A program made the position numbers and the translations under genes. A stretch of DNA of 64,000 nucleotides, taken from Thermoactinomyces daqus. GTDB lineage: Bacteria; Bacillota; Bacilli; Thermoactinomycetales; Thermoactinomycetaceae. Shown in pieces: positions 45,316-54,283 of the stretch. Positions within the stretch are counted from its first letter, which is position 1. The number at the start of each line of letters is the position of its first letter. The notes beneath the pieces were generated by a model that saw only the letters and a program-made list of their open reading frames with translations, ran no database searches and had not been told where the DNA came from. The stretch lies in the NCBI RefSeq assembly GCF_000763315.1, contig NZ_JPST01000006.1, positions 86,503 to 150,502 on the forward strand, read 5' to 3'.

Positions 45316-47073
45316 ATGAACATGGCGCGTGTAGGAGTGTTACTGGACCGGAAGGCGGCTGTGCGCCGGTGGGAATACGGGTTGAATGTTTTTCAGGCCT
45401 ATATCGGCGAAATTTTGGCTCATGCGGGGATCCCGTTCAAATGGGTGGACGGGGTGGAACAGCTGTCTGAACAATCTCTCGATGTTTTGATTGTCGCCCT
45501 GGAACGCAAAGATGCAGAAACTGCTTCCGGGATCTGGAATTTTGCCGAACGGGGAGGGACGGTGATAGCCTGCGGGAGGCTTTCCTGCCTTGCCGGACGG
45601 CTTGGGTTTTCCGAAGGAAGGACGCTGGGCCCGGGTTATGTGCAGTTGCCGGCGGAATGGGGGGCCATGAGGCCGCTGAGGTTTTTGCAGGCTGCTCCCT
45701 GGATCGCTGTGGAAAAAAATGAGCATTTTTGCCGCGGGATCGGCCGGGTTTTCAGGGATGAGCCGCATGGAGAGGAAAGCGGGGCCGCTTTGCTCCAATT
45801 TCGGGTGGGCAAAGGTGTGATCGATCGCTGGGCCGTGGAGATCGGAGAGACGGTTGTCGGGCTTCAGCAGGGGAGAGGGCCGGTGATCGAAGACGGAATT
45901 CCCGCCCCGGACGGAACCGGTTCTGTTGATGACGGAATCCTGAAAGCGGACGACCGCAGTGAAATGGACTGGGAGTTGGACCGCCGGAGAACGGAATCCG
46001 GAACTCCTTATTTTGCTTGGCCGTATGCCGATTGGTGGAGAGAAGTCCTGATCAGCCATTTGTTGAGGAGAGTGACTGGCCGGGGGATGACATTGCCTTT
46101 TCTCGGGTACTGGCCCGCCGGAATCTCGCATGTGGCGATGCTTTCCCATGACAGTGACCTGAATGTGGATGAGTCGGCCGAAGTCACCCTTTCCGTGCTT
46201 GAGGAGTGTGGGGTGAAATCCACATGGTGCATGCTCGAACCGGGATACAGCCCTCGTATTTATCAAAAGGTGCGGGCGGCCGATCATGAATTGGCCTTTC
46301 ATTACAACGCGCTGGAGCAGGACGGTGGCAAGTGGGATCAAGCGGAATTCCGGCGTCAGCTCCGCTGGTTGAAAGAGGAGACGGGTCTTGAGACGGTCAC
46401 TTCCAATAAGAATCACTATACCCGTTTTGAAGGCTGGGGAGAATTGTTTCGCTGGTGCGAAGCCTGCGGCATTATGTCCGATCAGACGAGGGGGCCCAGC
46501 AAAAAAGGAAACGTCGGTTTCTTGTTTGGCACATGCCATCCTTATTTTCCGATCGCCTGGTCAGATGAGAGAAACCGCATCTATGACGTGCTGGAAATCG
46601 GCTTCCTGACACAGGATCTCGATCATTTTCGTTTGGCTGACAGCAGCCTGATCGTCCCGTTTCTCGAGCAGGTGCGACGTGTGCAGGGGGTGGCCCATTT
46701 TCTGTTCCATCAGGTTCATATTTACCGGCAGCCGCTGGTGCGCGAGGCCTTGCGCAAAGTGGTCGCCGAGGCAAAACAACGGGGATTCGTCTTCTTGACC
46801 GGCAAACAGATCAACGATTGGGAACGGGCCCGCCGCAGAGTCCGGATCGAGGGCATGAACGCAGACGGTTCTGTTTGCCTGTCCAGTGACACCGACCTGG
46901 ACGATCTGGTGATATGGGTTCCTCTTCCCCGCTCTCATCTACGCCGTTCAGACGGATCTGCGGTAATGAAATTCGGGGTACCCTGCGTCAGGAGAGTGGT
47001 GACTGTCAAAGCGGGGGGGGCAGAAATCAAAGCCGGTGAGACAACGAAAAAAGATGGGAGAGATCCGCGATGA
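45316..47073 (+). CDS. Deacetylase-like protein with GATase-like N-terminal domain
   Basis: Cytoplasmic protein of 585 aa. Residues about 1-100 look like a Rossmann/glutamine-amidotransferase-like domain (LLDRKAAVRRWEYGLNVF, GGTVIACGRLSCLAG). The central part (about 265-480) resembles a polysaccharide-deacetylase barrel: AMLSHDSDLNVDESAEVTL gives a D-x-D pair, ELAFHYNAL a histidine, and FLFHQVHIYRQP an H-x-x-H-like site. A small C-terminal beta domain follows. ATG 45316 has AAAGGTGGA 7-9 nt upstream. It heads the second operon and may remove acyl groups from a sugar intermediate. Exact function is unknown. Confidence 0.55.
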   Translation: MNMARVGVLLDRKAAVRRWEYGLNVFQAYIGEILAHAGIPFKWVDGVEQLSEQSLDVLIVALERKDAETASGIWNFAERGGTVIACGRLSCLAGRLGFSEGRTLGPGYVQLPAEWGAMRPLRFLQAAPWIAVEKNEHFCRGIGRVFRDEPHGEESGAALLQFRVGKGVIDRWAVEIGETVVGLQQGRGPVIEDGIPAPDGTGSVDDGILKADDRSEMDWELDRRRTESGTPYFAWPYADWWREVLISHLLRRVTGRGMTLPFLGYWPAGISHVAMLSHDSDLNVDESAEVTLSVLEECGVKSTWCMLEPGYSPRIYQKVRAADHELAFHYNALEQDGGKWDQAEFRRQLRWLKEETGLETVTSNKNHYTRFEGWGELFRWCEACGIMSDQTRGPSKKGNVGFLFGTCHPYFPIAWSDERNRIYDVLEIGFLTQDLDHFRLADSSLIVPFLEQVRRVQGVAHFLFHQVHIYRQPLVREALRKVVAEAKQRGFVFLTGKQINDWERARRRVRIEGMNADGSVCLSSDTDLDDLVIWVPLPRSHLRRSDGSAVMKFGVPCVRRVVTVKAGGAEIKAGETTKKDGRDPR

Positions 47074-48305
47074 ATAAACGCAGGTTGGCGTTGCACGGCG
47101 GACCGAAAGTGAAGACATCGCCGTTTGGCACAGGCAAACGTTTTGGCGTGGAAGAAGAGAAAGAGCTGATGGAGGCGCTGGAACAAAATACGCTGTTTTA
47201 CCATCACGGAAAAAAAGTAAAGCAGTTTTTGCGCGATTTTAATAAATTGTACGGCGTGAAATACAGTGTGGCCACCTCTTCCGGTACGGCTGCCATCCAC
47301 GTGGCGCTGGGAGCGGCCGGAGTAAGCGTGGGAGATGAGGTGATCACGAGCCCGATTACCGACCAGGGCACGATAATCGGGATTCTTTATCAGAATGCGA
47401 TTCCGGTGTTTGCCGATGTCGATCCTCATACGTACAACATGGACCCGCAATCAATCGAGTCCCGCATCACTTCACGGACCAAAGCGATTCTGGTCGTCCA
47501 TCTGGCCGGCAATCCCTGCGATATGGATCCGATTATGGAAATTGCCCGCAAACACCATTTGAAGGTGATTGAAGACTGCGCACAAAGCTATCTGAGCCGG
47601 TACAAAGGGCGGCTGGTCGGCACGATCGGGGATTACGGATGTTTCAGCACGAACGATTTCAAACATATCTCAACGGGAGACGGGGGAATCGTGACGGTCA
47701 ACTCGGGAGATGAGGAGGAGTATCGCGTCGTTCACGCTTTTGCCGACAAGAATTATCAGCGTTTCGCCGGACAGGTGCAGCGGGATCTGTCCTATCTGGC
47801 CCCCAATTACCGGATGACCGAATTGCAAGGCGCGGTCGGTGTCGCCCAACTCAGGAAACTTCCCTGGATTTGTGAGAGAAGGCATCAATATGGGGAGCGT
47901 CTCAGCAAAGGCATCCGCGGTTTGCCGGGGGTGCAGGCTCCCCGGGTTTACGAAGGCGGCTGGTCCAGCTATTGGTTTTACATGTTCCGCCTCGATCTGT
48001 CAGCTCTCTCCTGCAGCCGCGAAGAGTTTTCCCGGGCATTGGCAGCGGAAGGGATTCCCAACCAGCCGGGCTATATTCCCGAAGTGATTTATTTGCAGCC
48101 GCTATTTCAAAAGAGGCAGGCTTACCTGAACAGTCATTTCCCGTTTGACCTGTCCGATGTTGCTTACCCTAGGGGGCTCTGTCCGACGGCGGAGCAGATT
48201 TTGCAAACGTCGATTCGCGTTGGCATCAGTGAGTTTTTCAGCGAACAGGATATCGAGGAGATGATTGAGGCGGTTGGGAAAGTGGCATCTTGGTACGCGC
48301 ATTGA
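47070..48305 (+). CDS. DegT/DnrJ/EryC1/StrS family sugar aminotransferase
   Basis: PLP-dependent aminotransferase-fold protein of 411 aa. The PLP lysine is in FSTNDFKHISTGDGG. VATSSGTAAIHVALGAAGV, VFADVDPHTYNMDP and IEDCAQSYLSRYKG are family motifs. Members usually transfer an amino group to a keto-sugar. Next to two Gfo/Idh oxidoreductases it could run in either direction: oxidation plus transamination to make, or remove, a sugar amine. It overlaps the previous gene by 4 nt. Confidence 0.83.
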   Translation: MNKRRLALHGGPKVKTSPFGTGKRFGVEEEKELMEALEQNTLFYHHGKKVKQFLRDFNKLYGVKYSVATSSGTAAIHVALGAAGVSVGDEVITSPITDQGTIIGILYQNAIPVFADVDPHTYNMDPQSIESRITSRTKAILVVHLAGNPCDMDPIMEIARKHHLKVIEDCAQSYLSRYKGRLVGTIGDYGCFSTNDFKHISTGDGGIVTVNSGDEEEYRVVHAFADKNYQRFAGQVQRDLSYLAPNYRMTELQGAVGVAQLRKLPWICERRHQYGERLSKGIRGLPGVQAPRVYEGGWSSYWFYMFRLDLSALSCSREEFSRALAAEGIPNQPGYIPEVIYLQPLFQKRQAYLNSHFPFDLSDVAYPRGLCPTAEQILQTSIRVGISEFFSEQDIEEMIEAVGKVASWYAH

Positions 48306-48414
48306 GGGGGAGCGGAATGATTCTGAATTGTAGCGCCATGGGAAATGAATGCAAGGGGGCTGCGCCGATCAAGAGGATGAGGGGCGGCGGGAACGTCGGC
48401 GCGGGAGAAACGGA

Positions 48415-49707
48415 ATGAGGGCGATGCTGGCACTGGGAACGGCCAAAGTGGACATCACTCCGCTCAAACCGGTTCCTTTGGCCGGTTTTATGAAACGGGC
48501 CGGGCCTTTTGACGGAATATCGCAGCCCCTCTACGCCAGAATTTTGTTTTTTGAACAAGAGGAGATCCCGGGCCGGAAACGGGCTGCAGTGCTCGTATCG
48601 GCGGACATTATCTGGTGGGGCCAGGAATTGACGGCAAGGTTGCAACACCGGTTGGCAGAAAGGTGGGGAATCCGGGAACCGTTTGTGATCCTGCATGCCA
48701 CTCATACCCATTCCGCCCCGCAGACCACTTATCGCTTTACCCCTTCGTTGGGCAAACCTGATTCCGGGTATATGGAAAGGCTGGAAGAACGGGTCTTCGC
48801 GGGAATTGAAGCGGCAGCCGGCAGGGTCGAACCCGTGATGGCGGAGCGGGGAAGAGGGGAGTGTCATTTCGGCATTCATCGCCGCAAACGGATCGGCGGC
48901 AGGATGGAAATGGCCCCCAATCCGGACGGGCCGGCTGATCCCGAAGTGAATGTGGTGCGCTTTTATACCCGGTCAGGGCAGACGAAAGCGGTGCTTGTTC
49001 ACTTTACCTGTCATCCGACCACAACGGAAGAGAATTTCGTTTCTCCCGAGTATCCCGGCGTGGCCATGGAAAAAATCGAGCGCAGTTTGGACGCGGAGGC
49101 AGTGGCCGCTTTTTTGCAGGGATGTTGCGGGGATATCCGTCCCGCGTTGGTCAGGTCAGGGCGATTTTATCGGGGAAGCAGGAAAGAAGTCGCCATGCTG
49201 GGGAACACACTTGCCAATGAGGCGATCCGCCTTTTGCAGCAACCGATGGAATCGCTTCGGCCTTGCCGGTTGACGGGAAGAACGGCCAGCATTTCTTTGC
49301 CTTTTCAGAAGTTGCCGACAACGGCCGAGTTGGAGCAGGTGAAAGATCAGCCGACCGTGATAGGGGAATGGGCGAGATTGCTGTTGCAGGAACCGGAACG
49401 GATTCGCCCCGGCATCCCGCTGAAGATCAATTGGCTGAAGCTTGTGGAAGGATTGTCACTGTTGACGATGAACGCGGAGATCGTAGTGGAATACGGGCTG
49501 TTTGTCAAACGGCAGTTAGGCGGTTCTGTGCTGCCTGTTCCATACAGTAACGGGATGATCGGTTATGTGCCGACAGCCGGGCAGGTGGCGGAAGGGGGCT
49601 ATGAAGCGCGGGATTCGCTGTTGTACTTCGGGTTGCCCGCTCCGTTTGCCCCTTCGATCGAAGAGGAGATTTATTCGGCCATTCTCAATCTGATAGAAGA
49701 AAAATAA
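48415..49707 (+). CDS. Neutral/alkaline ceramidase-like metal hydrolase
   Basis: Protein of 430 aa related to the N-terminal zinc domain of neutral ceramidases. The metal motif HATHTHSAPQTTY is near residue 90, a further histidine lies in VHFTCHPTTTEE, and GCCGDIRPALV is conserved. It has no signal peptide and lacks the C-terminal ceramidase domain. Short homologues occur in carbohydrate clusters and may hydrolyse amides other than ceramide. Start ATG 48415 follows GGGAG by 8 nt; the open frame begins at 48349 without an SD. The gap after the aminotransferase gene is 109 nt. Confidence 0.75.
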   Translation: MRAMLALGTAKVDITPLKPVPLAGFMKRAGPFDGISQPLYARILFFEQEEIPGRKRAAVLVSADIIWWGQELTARLQHRLAERWGIREPFVILHATHTHSAPQTTYRFTPSLGKPDSGYMERLEERVFAGIEAAAGRVEPVMAERGRGECHFGIHRRKRIGGRMEMAPNPDGPADPEVNVVRFYTRSGQTKAVLVHFTCHPTTTEENFVSPEYPGVAMEKIERSLDAEAVAAFLQGCCGDIRPALVRSGRFYRGSRKEVAMLGNTLANEAIRLLQQPMESLRPCRLTGRTASISLPFQKLPTTAELEQVKDQPTVIGEWARLLLQEPERIRPGIPLKINWLKLVEGLSLLTMNAEIVVEYGLFVKRQLGGSVLPVPYSNGMIGYVPTAGQVAEGGYEARDSLLYFGLPAPFAPSIEEEIYSAILNLIEEK

Positions 49708-49756
49708 ACGGGGGAGTTCATTTCCTGTAAAGGATTCCGGGCAGGAGGATAAAACC

Positions 49757-50776
49757 GTGAAATTTCTGGTGGGGATCGATGCAGGCGGCACAAATACCGT
49801 CTGTGGCCTGTTGGACGGCAGAGGCAATCTTCTTCACAAAATCCAGGAGCCTACCGAAGCGCATCTGGGTTATGAACAGGTGATTGACAAGATCGCCCGG
49901 ATGGTGAAGTCGCTTCTGGCATCGGAACAAATCGCTCCCGGACAGGTGCTGGCCGTTGGCATTGGCAATCCCGGCCTGGTCGATCCGGATCGCGGGCTGG
50001 TGCGGTTCGCCGGCAATCTGGGATGGCGGGATGTCGAAGTGGTGAAGTTGCTTCAAAACAGACTGAATATTCCGGTTTTCGCAGACAATGATGTGAGAAT
50101 GTACGCATTTGGTGAAGCGATCAGAGGCGCCGGAAGGGGTTATGATCATGTGCTGGCCATTACCCTCGGAACCGGGATCGGCGCAGCGATGGTCAACCAG
50201 GGGCAGATGTATTACGGCAGCGGGTTTATGGCAGGCGAAATCGGTCATATTCGCATGGACGGAGAACAGGCTCCCTGTGCTTGCGGCATGTACGGATGCC
50301 TGGAGACCGTTGCGTCGGCCACCGGCATCGTCAGACAGGTTCGCGAGGCGATTGCCAATGGAAAATCAAGCCTTTTGCAGTCGTGGTTTCCGGGTGAAAA
50401 TCTGTGCAAAATCACGGCGGCCGATGTGTCCAAAGCATACGATGCCGGTGATGCCGTGGCAGTCGAGGTACTGCAGCATACCGGGAAGTTATTGGGCAAG
50501 GCGCTTTCGTATGCCGTGTCGTTGTTCAGTCCGGATGTGATCGTGATCGGCGGGGGAGTTGCCCGGGCGGGAGAACGGTTGTTGCACCCGGCCCGGGAGG
50601 AGTTGAAGCGCTTTGTTTACAAAGGATATTGGGCGCGTCTGACCATACGGACGGCCACATTGCTGGATGATGCCGGGGTGATCGGCAGCGGGCTTCTTGC
50701 CAGGCAAAGATTGGAGGAGGCATCACCCGCTCAGCTGCATCAGCATCACCGAAATGGAAATAGGGAGGAGAAATGA
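49757..50776 (+). CDS. ROK family sugar kinase
   Basis: ROK-fold kinase of 339 aa. The phosphate-1 loop is GIDAGGTNTVCGLL, the catalytic aspartate is in VFADNDVRMYAFGE, and GEIGHIRMD is followed by the zinc motif CACGMYGCLE near residues 174-183. No HTH is present, so it is an enzyme and not a NagC-type repressor. A likely substrate is N-acetylglucosamine or a related amino sugar brought in unphosphorylated by the SSF or ABC system. GTG 49757 follows AGGAGG. It overlaps the next gene by 4 nt. Confidence 0.85.
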   Translation: MKFLVGIDAGGTNTVCGLLDGRGNLLHKIQEPTEAHLGYEQVIDKIARMVKSLLASEQIAPGQVLAVGIGNPGLVDPDRGLVRFAGNLGWRDVEVVKLLQNRLNIPVFADNDVRMYAFGEAIRGAGRGYDHVLAITLGTGIGAAMVNQGQMYYGSGFMAGEIGHIRMDGEQAPCACGMYGCLETVASATGIVRQVREAIANGKSSLLQSWFPGENLCKITAADVSKAYDAGDAVAVEVLQHTGKLLGKALSYAVSLFSPDVIVIGGGVARAGERLLHPAREELKRFVYKGYWARLTIRTATLLDDAGVIGSGLLARQRLEEASPAQLHQHHRNGNREEK

Positions 50777-51825
50777 TGGTGCAAACACACACTTATCAAG
50801 AGATTAAACGGCAACCGGAGACGTGGAGGCAGACAATCGGGATGGCATTGTCCCGGGCGGATGAGGTAAAACAAACATTTGCCGCACTTCAGCCCGAGGA
50901 AGTGATTTTTACCGGTTGCGGAACCTCCTACTATGTTTCGATCGCCGCCGCGGCTGCTTTTCAGGAAAAAACCGGACTTCCCGCCTGGTCGGTGCCTGCT
51001 TCGGAAGTGTTTCTCAACCCGGGTTCCGTATTTTCCAAAAAAAGAAAAACGATACTGGTCGGCTGCTCCCGCTCGGGCAATACTACCGAAGTTGTCCGGG
51101 CAATTGAATTTGCACGGCAGAACAAGCTGGCCCATTGTTTCGCCATCACCACCCGGCCTTCCAGCCAATTGGCCGATAAGGCGGATACGGTGTTTCATTT
51201 GTCGCACGTGCAGGAAAACAGCGTGGTGATGACTGGTTCTTTTACCAATATGTTGCTGGCCGCACAGCTGCTGGCGGGGATTCTGCCGGGAGATGAAGCA
51301 TATCTGGGGGAATTAAAACGGTTGCCGGAAATCGGGGAAGACGTGATCGCCAGGGTGGAGTCGCTGGCGAAGGATATCGGAAAAGACCGGAATTTCAGCC
51401 ATTATATTTATTTGGGGATGGGGGCACAGTTCGGCTTGGCCAATGAGGGAATGTTGAAGTTGAAAGAGATGACGCAACTTTTTTCCGAGACATTTAATCC
51501 GCTCGAATTCCGGCATGGCCCGATTTCCGTGTTAGATGAAAAATGCCGGGTCATCCTGCTGAGCAGCCAGTCGATCCGGCCTTACGAACGGGATGTTGTC
51601 GATGATGTGCGGAAATTTGGTGCCAATGCATTGGTCATCGGCGATCGGCTGGAAGATTTTCAATGCGATATCAAAATTGAACTGAACAGCGGCCTCACAG
51701 ATCTCGCCCGGGGTGTCCTTTATCTGCCGTTTTTGCAGCTGCTGGCTTATTACCGAACGCTGGATTTGGGGCTGAATCCCGACAGGCCGAGAAATCTGGA
51801 TAAAGTGGTCTTGTTGAAAAACTAG
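50773..51825 (+). CDS. SIS-domain sugar isomerase/deaminase (AgaS-like)
   Basis: Two-SIS-domain protein of 350 aa, resembling the isomerase half of GlmS without the glutaminase domain. FTGCGTSYYVSIAAA, VGCSRSGNTTEVVRA and the second-domain FNPLEFRHGPISVLDE are typical. The C-terminal PRNLDKVVLLK matches the closing loop of these enzymes. AgaS members deaminate and isomerise galactosamine-6-phosphate. With the GH123-like hydrolase this points to GalNAc- or GlcNAc-derived substrates. GGGAGGAG precedes ATG 50773. Confidence 0.8.
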   Translation: MMVQTHTYQEIKRQPETWRQTIGMALSRADEVKQTFAALQPEEVIFTGCGTSYYVSIAAAAAFQEKTGLPAWSVPASEVFLNPGSVFSKKRKTILVGCSRSGNTTEVVRAIEFARQNKLAHCFAITTRPSSQLADKADTVFHLSHVQENSVVMTGSFTNMLLAAQLLAGILPGDEAYLGELKRLPEIGEDVIARVESLAKDIGKDRNFSHYIYLGMGAQFGLANEGMLKLKEMTQLFSETFNPLEFRHGPISVLDEKCRVILLSSQSIRPYERDVVDDVRKFGANALVIGDRLEDFQCDIKIELNSGLTDLARGVLYLPFLQLLAYYRTLDLGLNPDRPRNLDKVVLLKN

Positions 51826-51965
51826 CTTATCTGGACTGGAGACGGCGGGTACAAAGAGCGAAAATTCGGCAAGCCCCCGGGGGTGAAGCCCTGAAAATGG
51901 GGAGGGTCGCGGCACCCATCCGACCGGACATGCGGATCAAATCATTGAAAAAAGGGGGCCAATAT

Positions 51966-53453
51966 ATGGCGGCAATTGACTGGCTCATCCTGATTCTCTA
52001 TTTCCTGTTGATGATTGGAATCGGTGTCTGGTCATATCGCCGGGTAGGAAATGCGGAGGATTATTTTACGGCCGGCGGAAAAATGCCATGGTGGCTCGCC
52101 GGAGTGTCTCACCACATGTCCGGCTACAGTGCTGCCGTGTTTGTGGCATATGCGGCCGTTGCCTACCAGTACGGGTTCACGATCTACGTGTGGTGGGCTG
52201 TTCCGGTGTCGATTGCCGTTTTTGCCGGGGCTTTTACGATTGCTCCGCGCTGGACGCGCTTAAGGGAGCATTACCAAATCGGATCGCCGCTGGAATACCT
52301 GTCCACTCGTTACAATGTCCCGACGCACCAGCTCATGGCATGGAGCGGCATTTTGTTAAAAGTTTTCGATATCGGTGCCAAGTGGGCGGCGATTGCCATT
52401 CTCCTGCAAGTGTTTACCGGTCTTCCGCTCTCTGCCGGCATTCTGCTCTCAGGTGGTGTATCGCTCATTTACTCGACGATCGGCGGGCTGTGGGCTGATG
52501 CCTTGACCGACTTCGCACAATTCCTCATCCAGTTGGCCGCCGGGATTGCCATGTTTGTGATCGTGCTGGCCAATCTAGGAGGGATCGGCGCGATTGCCGG
52601 GATGTGGAGCCGGTTGCCGGCGGGGCATTCGGACTTGTTTGCCGGGCCGTATACGCTCTGGTTTGCGCTGGCGTTTCTGCTGATCGATTTTTTCAGCTAC
52701 AACGGTGGCACGTGGAACCTGGCCCAACGATATATTGCAGCACCGTCCGGTTCCGAAGCCCGTAAGGCTGCGCTTCTCTCCGGTATCCTCTATCTCTTCT
52801 GGCCCCTGGTTCTGTTTTATCCGATGTGGGCCGCGCCGATTTTCTTCCCGCATCTGAAGCAGCCCGACCAATCTTATGCTTTGCTGGCGACGAAGTTTTT
52901 GCCGCACGGTCTGACCGGATTGGTTCTCGCCGGGATGTTCAGCCACACGATGGCCATGACCACGTCTGATGCGAATGCCATTTCCTCAGTTTTCACACGC
53001 GATATTTTTCCGAGGCTGCGCGGCAAGTGGACCATGCTGAGCAGCCGGGGCGAGTTGATCGTCGCCCGCACGACGACGCTGGTGCTTGTTTTGCTGACCA
53101 TGATCGTGGCTGTGGAACAGAGAGCATTTGGCGGGGTGCTGGGACTCCTGGTCTCCTGGTTTGGGGCCTTGGTCGGGCCGGTCTCAGTTGCCATGCTGCT
53201 TGGGTTGTTGCCCGCGTTTCGCAACAGCGGACCGGCAGCCGCCATCGTCTCGCTCATGGCCGGAGTGTTCACATTTGCGCTCGACAAAACCGTCTTTGAC
53301 GTCAGTGAAGCGGCACAACAAGGGTTGCCGGTGCTGGTATCGGCCATCGTTTTTGCGGTGACGGGCTGGTGTACCCGCAACCGCCGCCCGGAAGTGGAGC
53401 AAATGATGGAAGTCCTCAGCGGGGATTCCGGGGATTCAGAATCGCCCGGATGA
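51966..53453 (+). CDS. Sodium:solute symporter (SSF family)
   Basis: Integral membrane symporter of 495 aa with about 13 helices. The start region WLILILYFLLMIGIGVWSYRRVGNAEDYFTAGGKMPWW is typical of SSF proteins, and the sodium-site region includes SHHMSGYSAAVFV. Start ATG 51966 has AAGGGGG 8 nt upstream; the longer open frame from 51897 lacks support. Between the AgaS-like gene and nagB it probably imports the free sugar. It provides a PTS-independent route that pairs with the ROK kinase. Confidence 0.85.
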   Translation: MAAIDWLILILYFLLMIGIGVWSYRRVGNAEDYFTAGGKMPWWLAGVSHHMSGYSAAVFVAYAAVAYQYGFTIYVWWAVPVSIAVFAGAFTIAPRWTRLREHYQIGSPLEYLSTRYNVPTHQLMAWSGILLKVFDIGAKWAAIAILLQVFTGLPLSAGILLSGGVSLIYSTIGGLWADALTDFAQFLIQLAAGIAMFVIVLANLGGIGAIAGMWSRLPAGHSDLFAGPYTLWFALAFLLIDFFSYNGGTWNLAQRYIAAPSGSEARKAALLSGILYLFWPLVLFYPMWAAPIFFPHLKQPDQSYALLATKFLPHGLTGLVLAGMFSHTMAMTTSDANAISSVFTRDIFPRLRGKWTMLSSRGELIVARTTTLVLVLLTMIVAVEQRAFGGVLGLLVSWFGALVGPVSVAMLLGLLPAFRNSGPAAAIVSLMAGVFTFALDKTVFDVSEAAQQGLPVLVSAIVFAVTGWCTRNRRPEVEQMMEVLSGDSGDSESPG

Positions 53454-53491
53454 TGGCCGGCAAACGGAAAAACAGGAAGGAGGAGGCTTCC

Positions 53492-54283
53492 GTGAGTCGG
53501 GGATTGGAACCGATGATCAAGAAAACGGTGGATACTTTGCAGGTACATGTGTTCGAGAATCGGAATGCGATGGGAATGGCCGCTGCGGCAAAGACGGTGG
53601 AGAAGATGAAGGAAACATTGTTCCGGCAGGGCAGAGTGCGCATGGTTTTTGCCGCGGCGCCCTCGCAAAATGAATTTCTTGAGCACCTTTGCCGTGCGGA
53701 CGGAGTGGACTGGACGCGTGTGACGGCCTTTCACATGGACGAGTACATCGGACTGCCGGAGGATGCGCCGCAACGGTTTTCCCGATACCTTCAGGAACAT
53801 TTGTTTCGCCATGTTCAACCGGGCACGGTTCACCTGATGAACCCGGGTAATGATCCGGAGCAGGAATGCATCCGCTATGCCCGCTTGCTGAATGAAGCGC
53901 CGATTGATATTGTCTGCCTCGGAATCGGAGAGAACGGACATATTGCTTTCAACGATCCCGGTGTCGCCGATTTTGCCGATCCTGTTGTGGTGAAAACCGT
54001 CGAGCTTGATGAGGCATGCAGGAAGCAGCAGGTTCACGACGGATGTTTTCCCGATCTTGCCTCTGTTCCGAAAACGGCATTGACCCTGACTGTACCAGCG
54101 CTCGTCTCAGCCCGTCATCTCATTTGTGTTGTCCCGGGGCCCACAAAACGCCAGGCGGTGCACAGGACGCTCACGGGTCCGGTTTCTCCGGATTGTCCGG
54201 CATCAATCCTGCGGACACACGGGGATTGTATTCTGTATTTGGACGGGGAGTCTTACGGGGGGAGTCAGCATGCAGGAAACTGA
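53492..54283 (+). CDS. nagB: Glucosamine-6-phosphate deaminase-like
   Basis: Converts glucosamine-6-phosphate to fructose-6-phosphate and ammonia. Length 263 aa. Active-site motifs are TAFHMDEYIGLP near residue 78 and CLGIGENGHIAFNDP near residue 143, with the later GPTKRQAVHRTLTGPVS phosphate site. GTG 53492 follows GGAGGAGG. The stop overlaps nagA by 14 nt. The substitution of the usual SGGTP loop by FAAAPSQNEFLEHL marks a divergent subfamily that may accept a related sugar phosphate. Confidence 0.85.
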   Translation: MSRGLEPMIKKTVDTLQVHVFENRNAMGMAAAAKTVEKMKETLFRQGRVRMVFAAAPSQNEFLEHLCRADGVDWTRVTAFHMDEYIGLPEDAPQRFSRYLQEHLFRHVQPGTVHLMNPGNDPEQECIRYARLLNEAPIDIVCLGIGENGHIAFNDPGVADFADPVVVKTVELDEACRKQQVHDGCFPDLASVPKTALTLTVPALVSARHLICVVPGPTKRQAVHRTLTGPVSPDCPASILRTHGDCILYLDGESYGGSQHAGN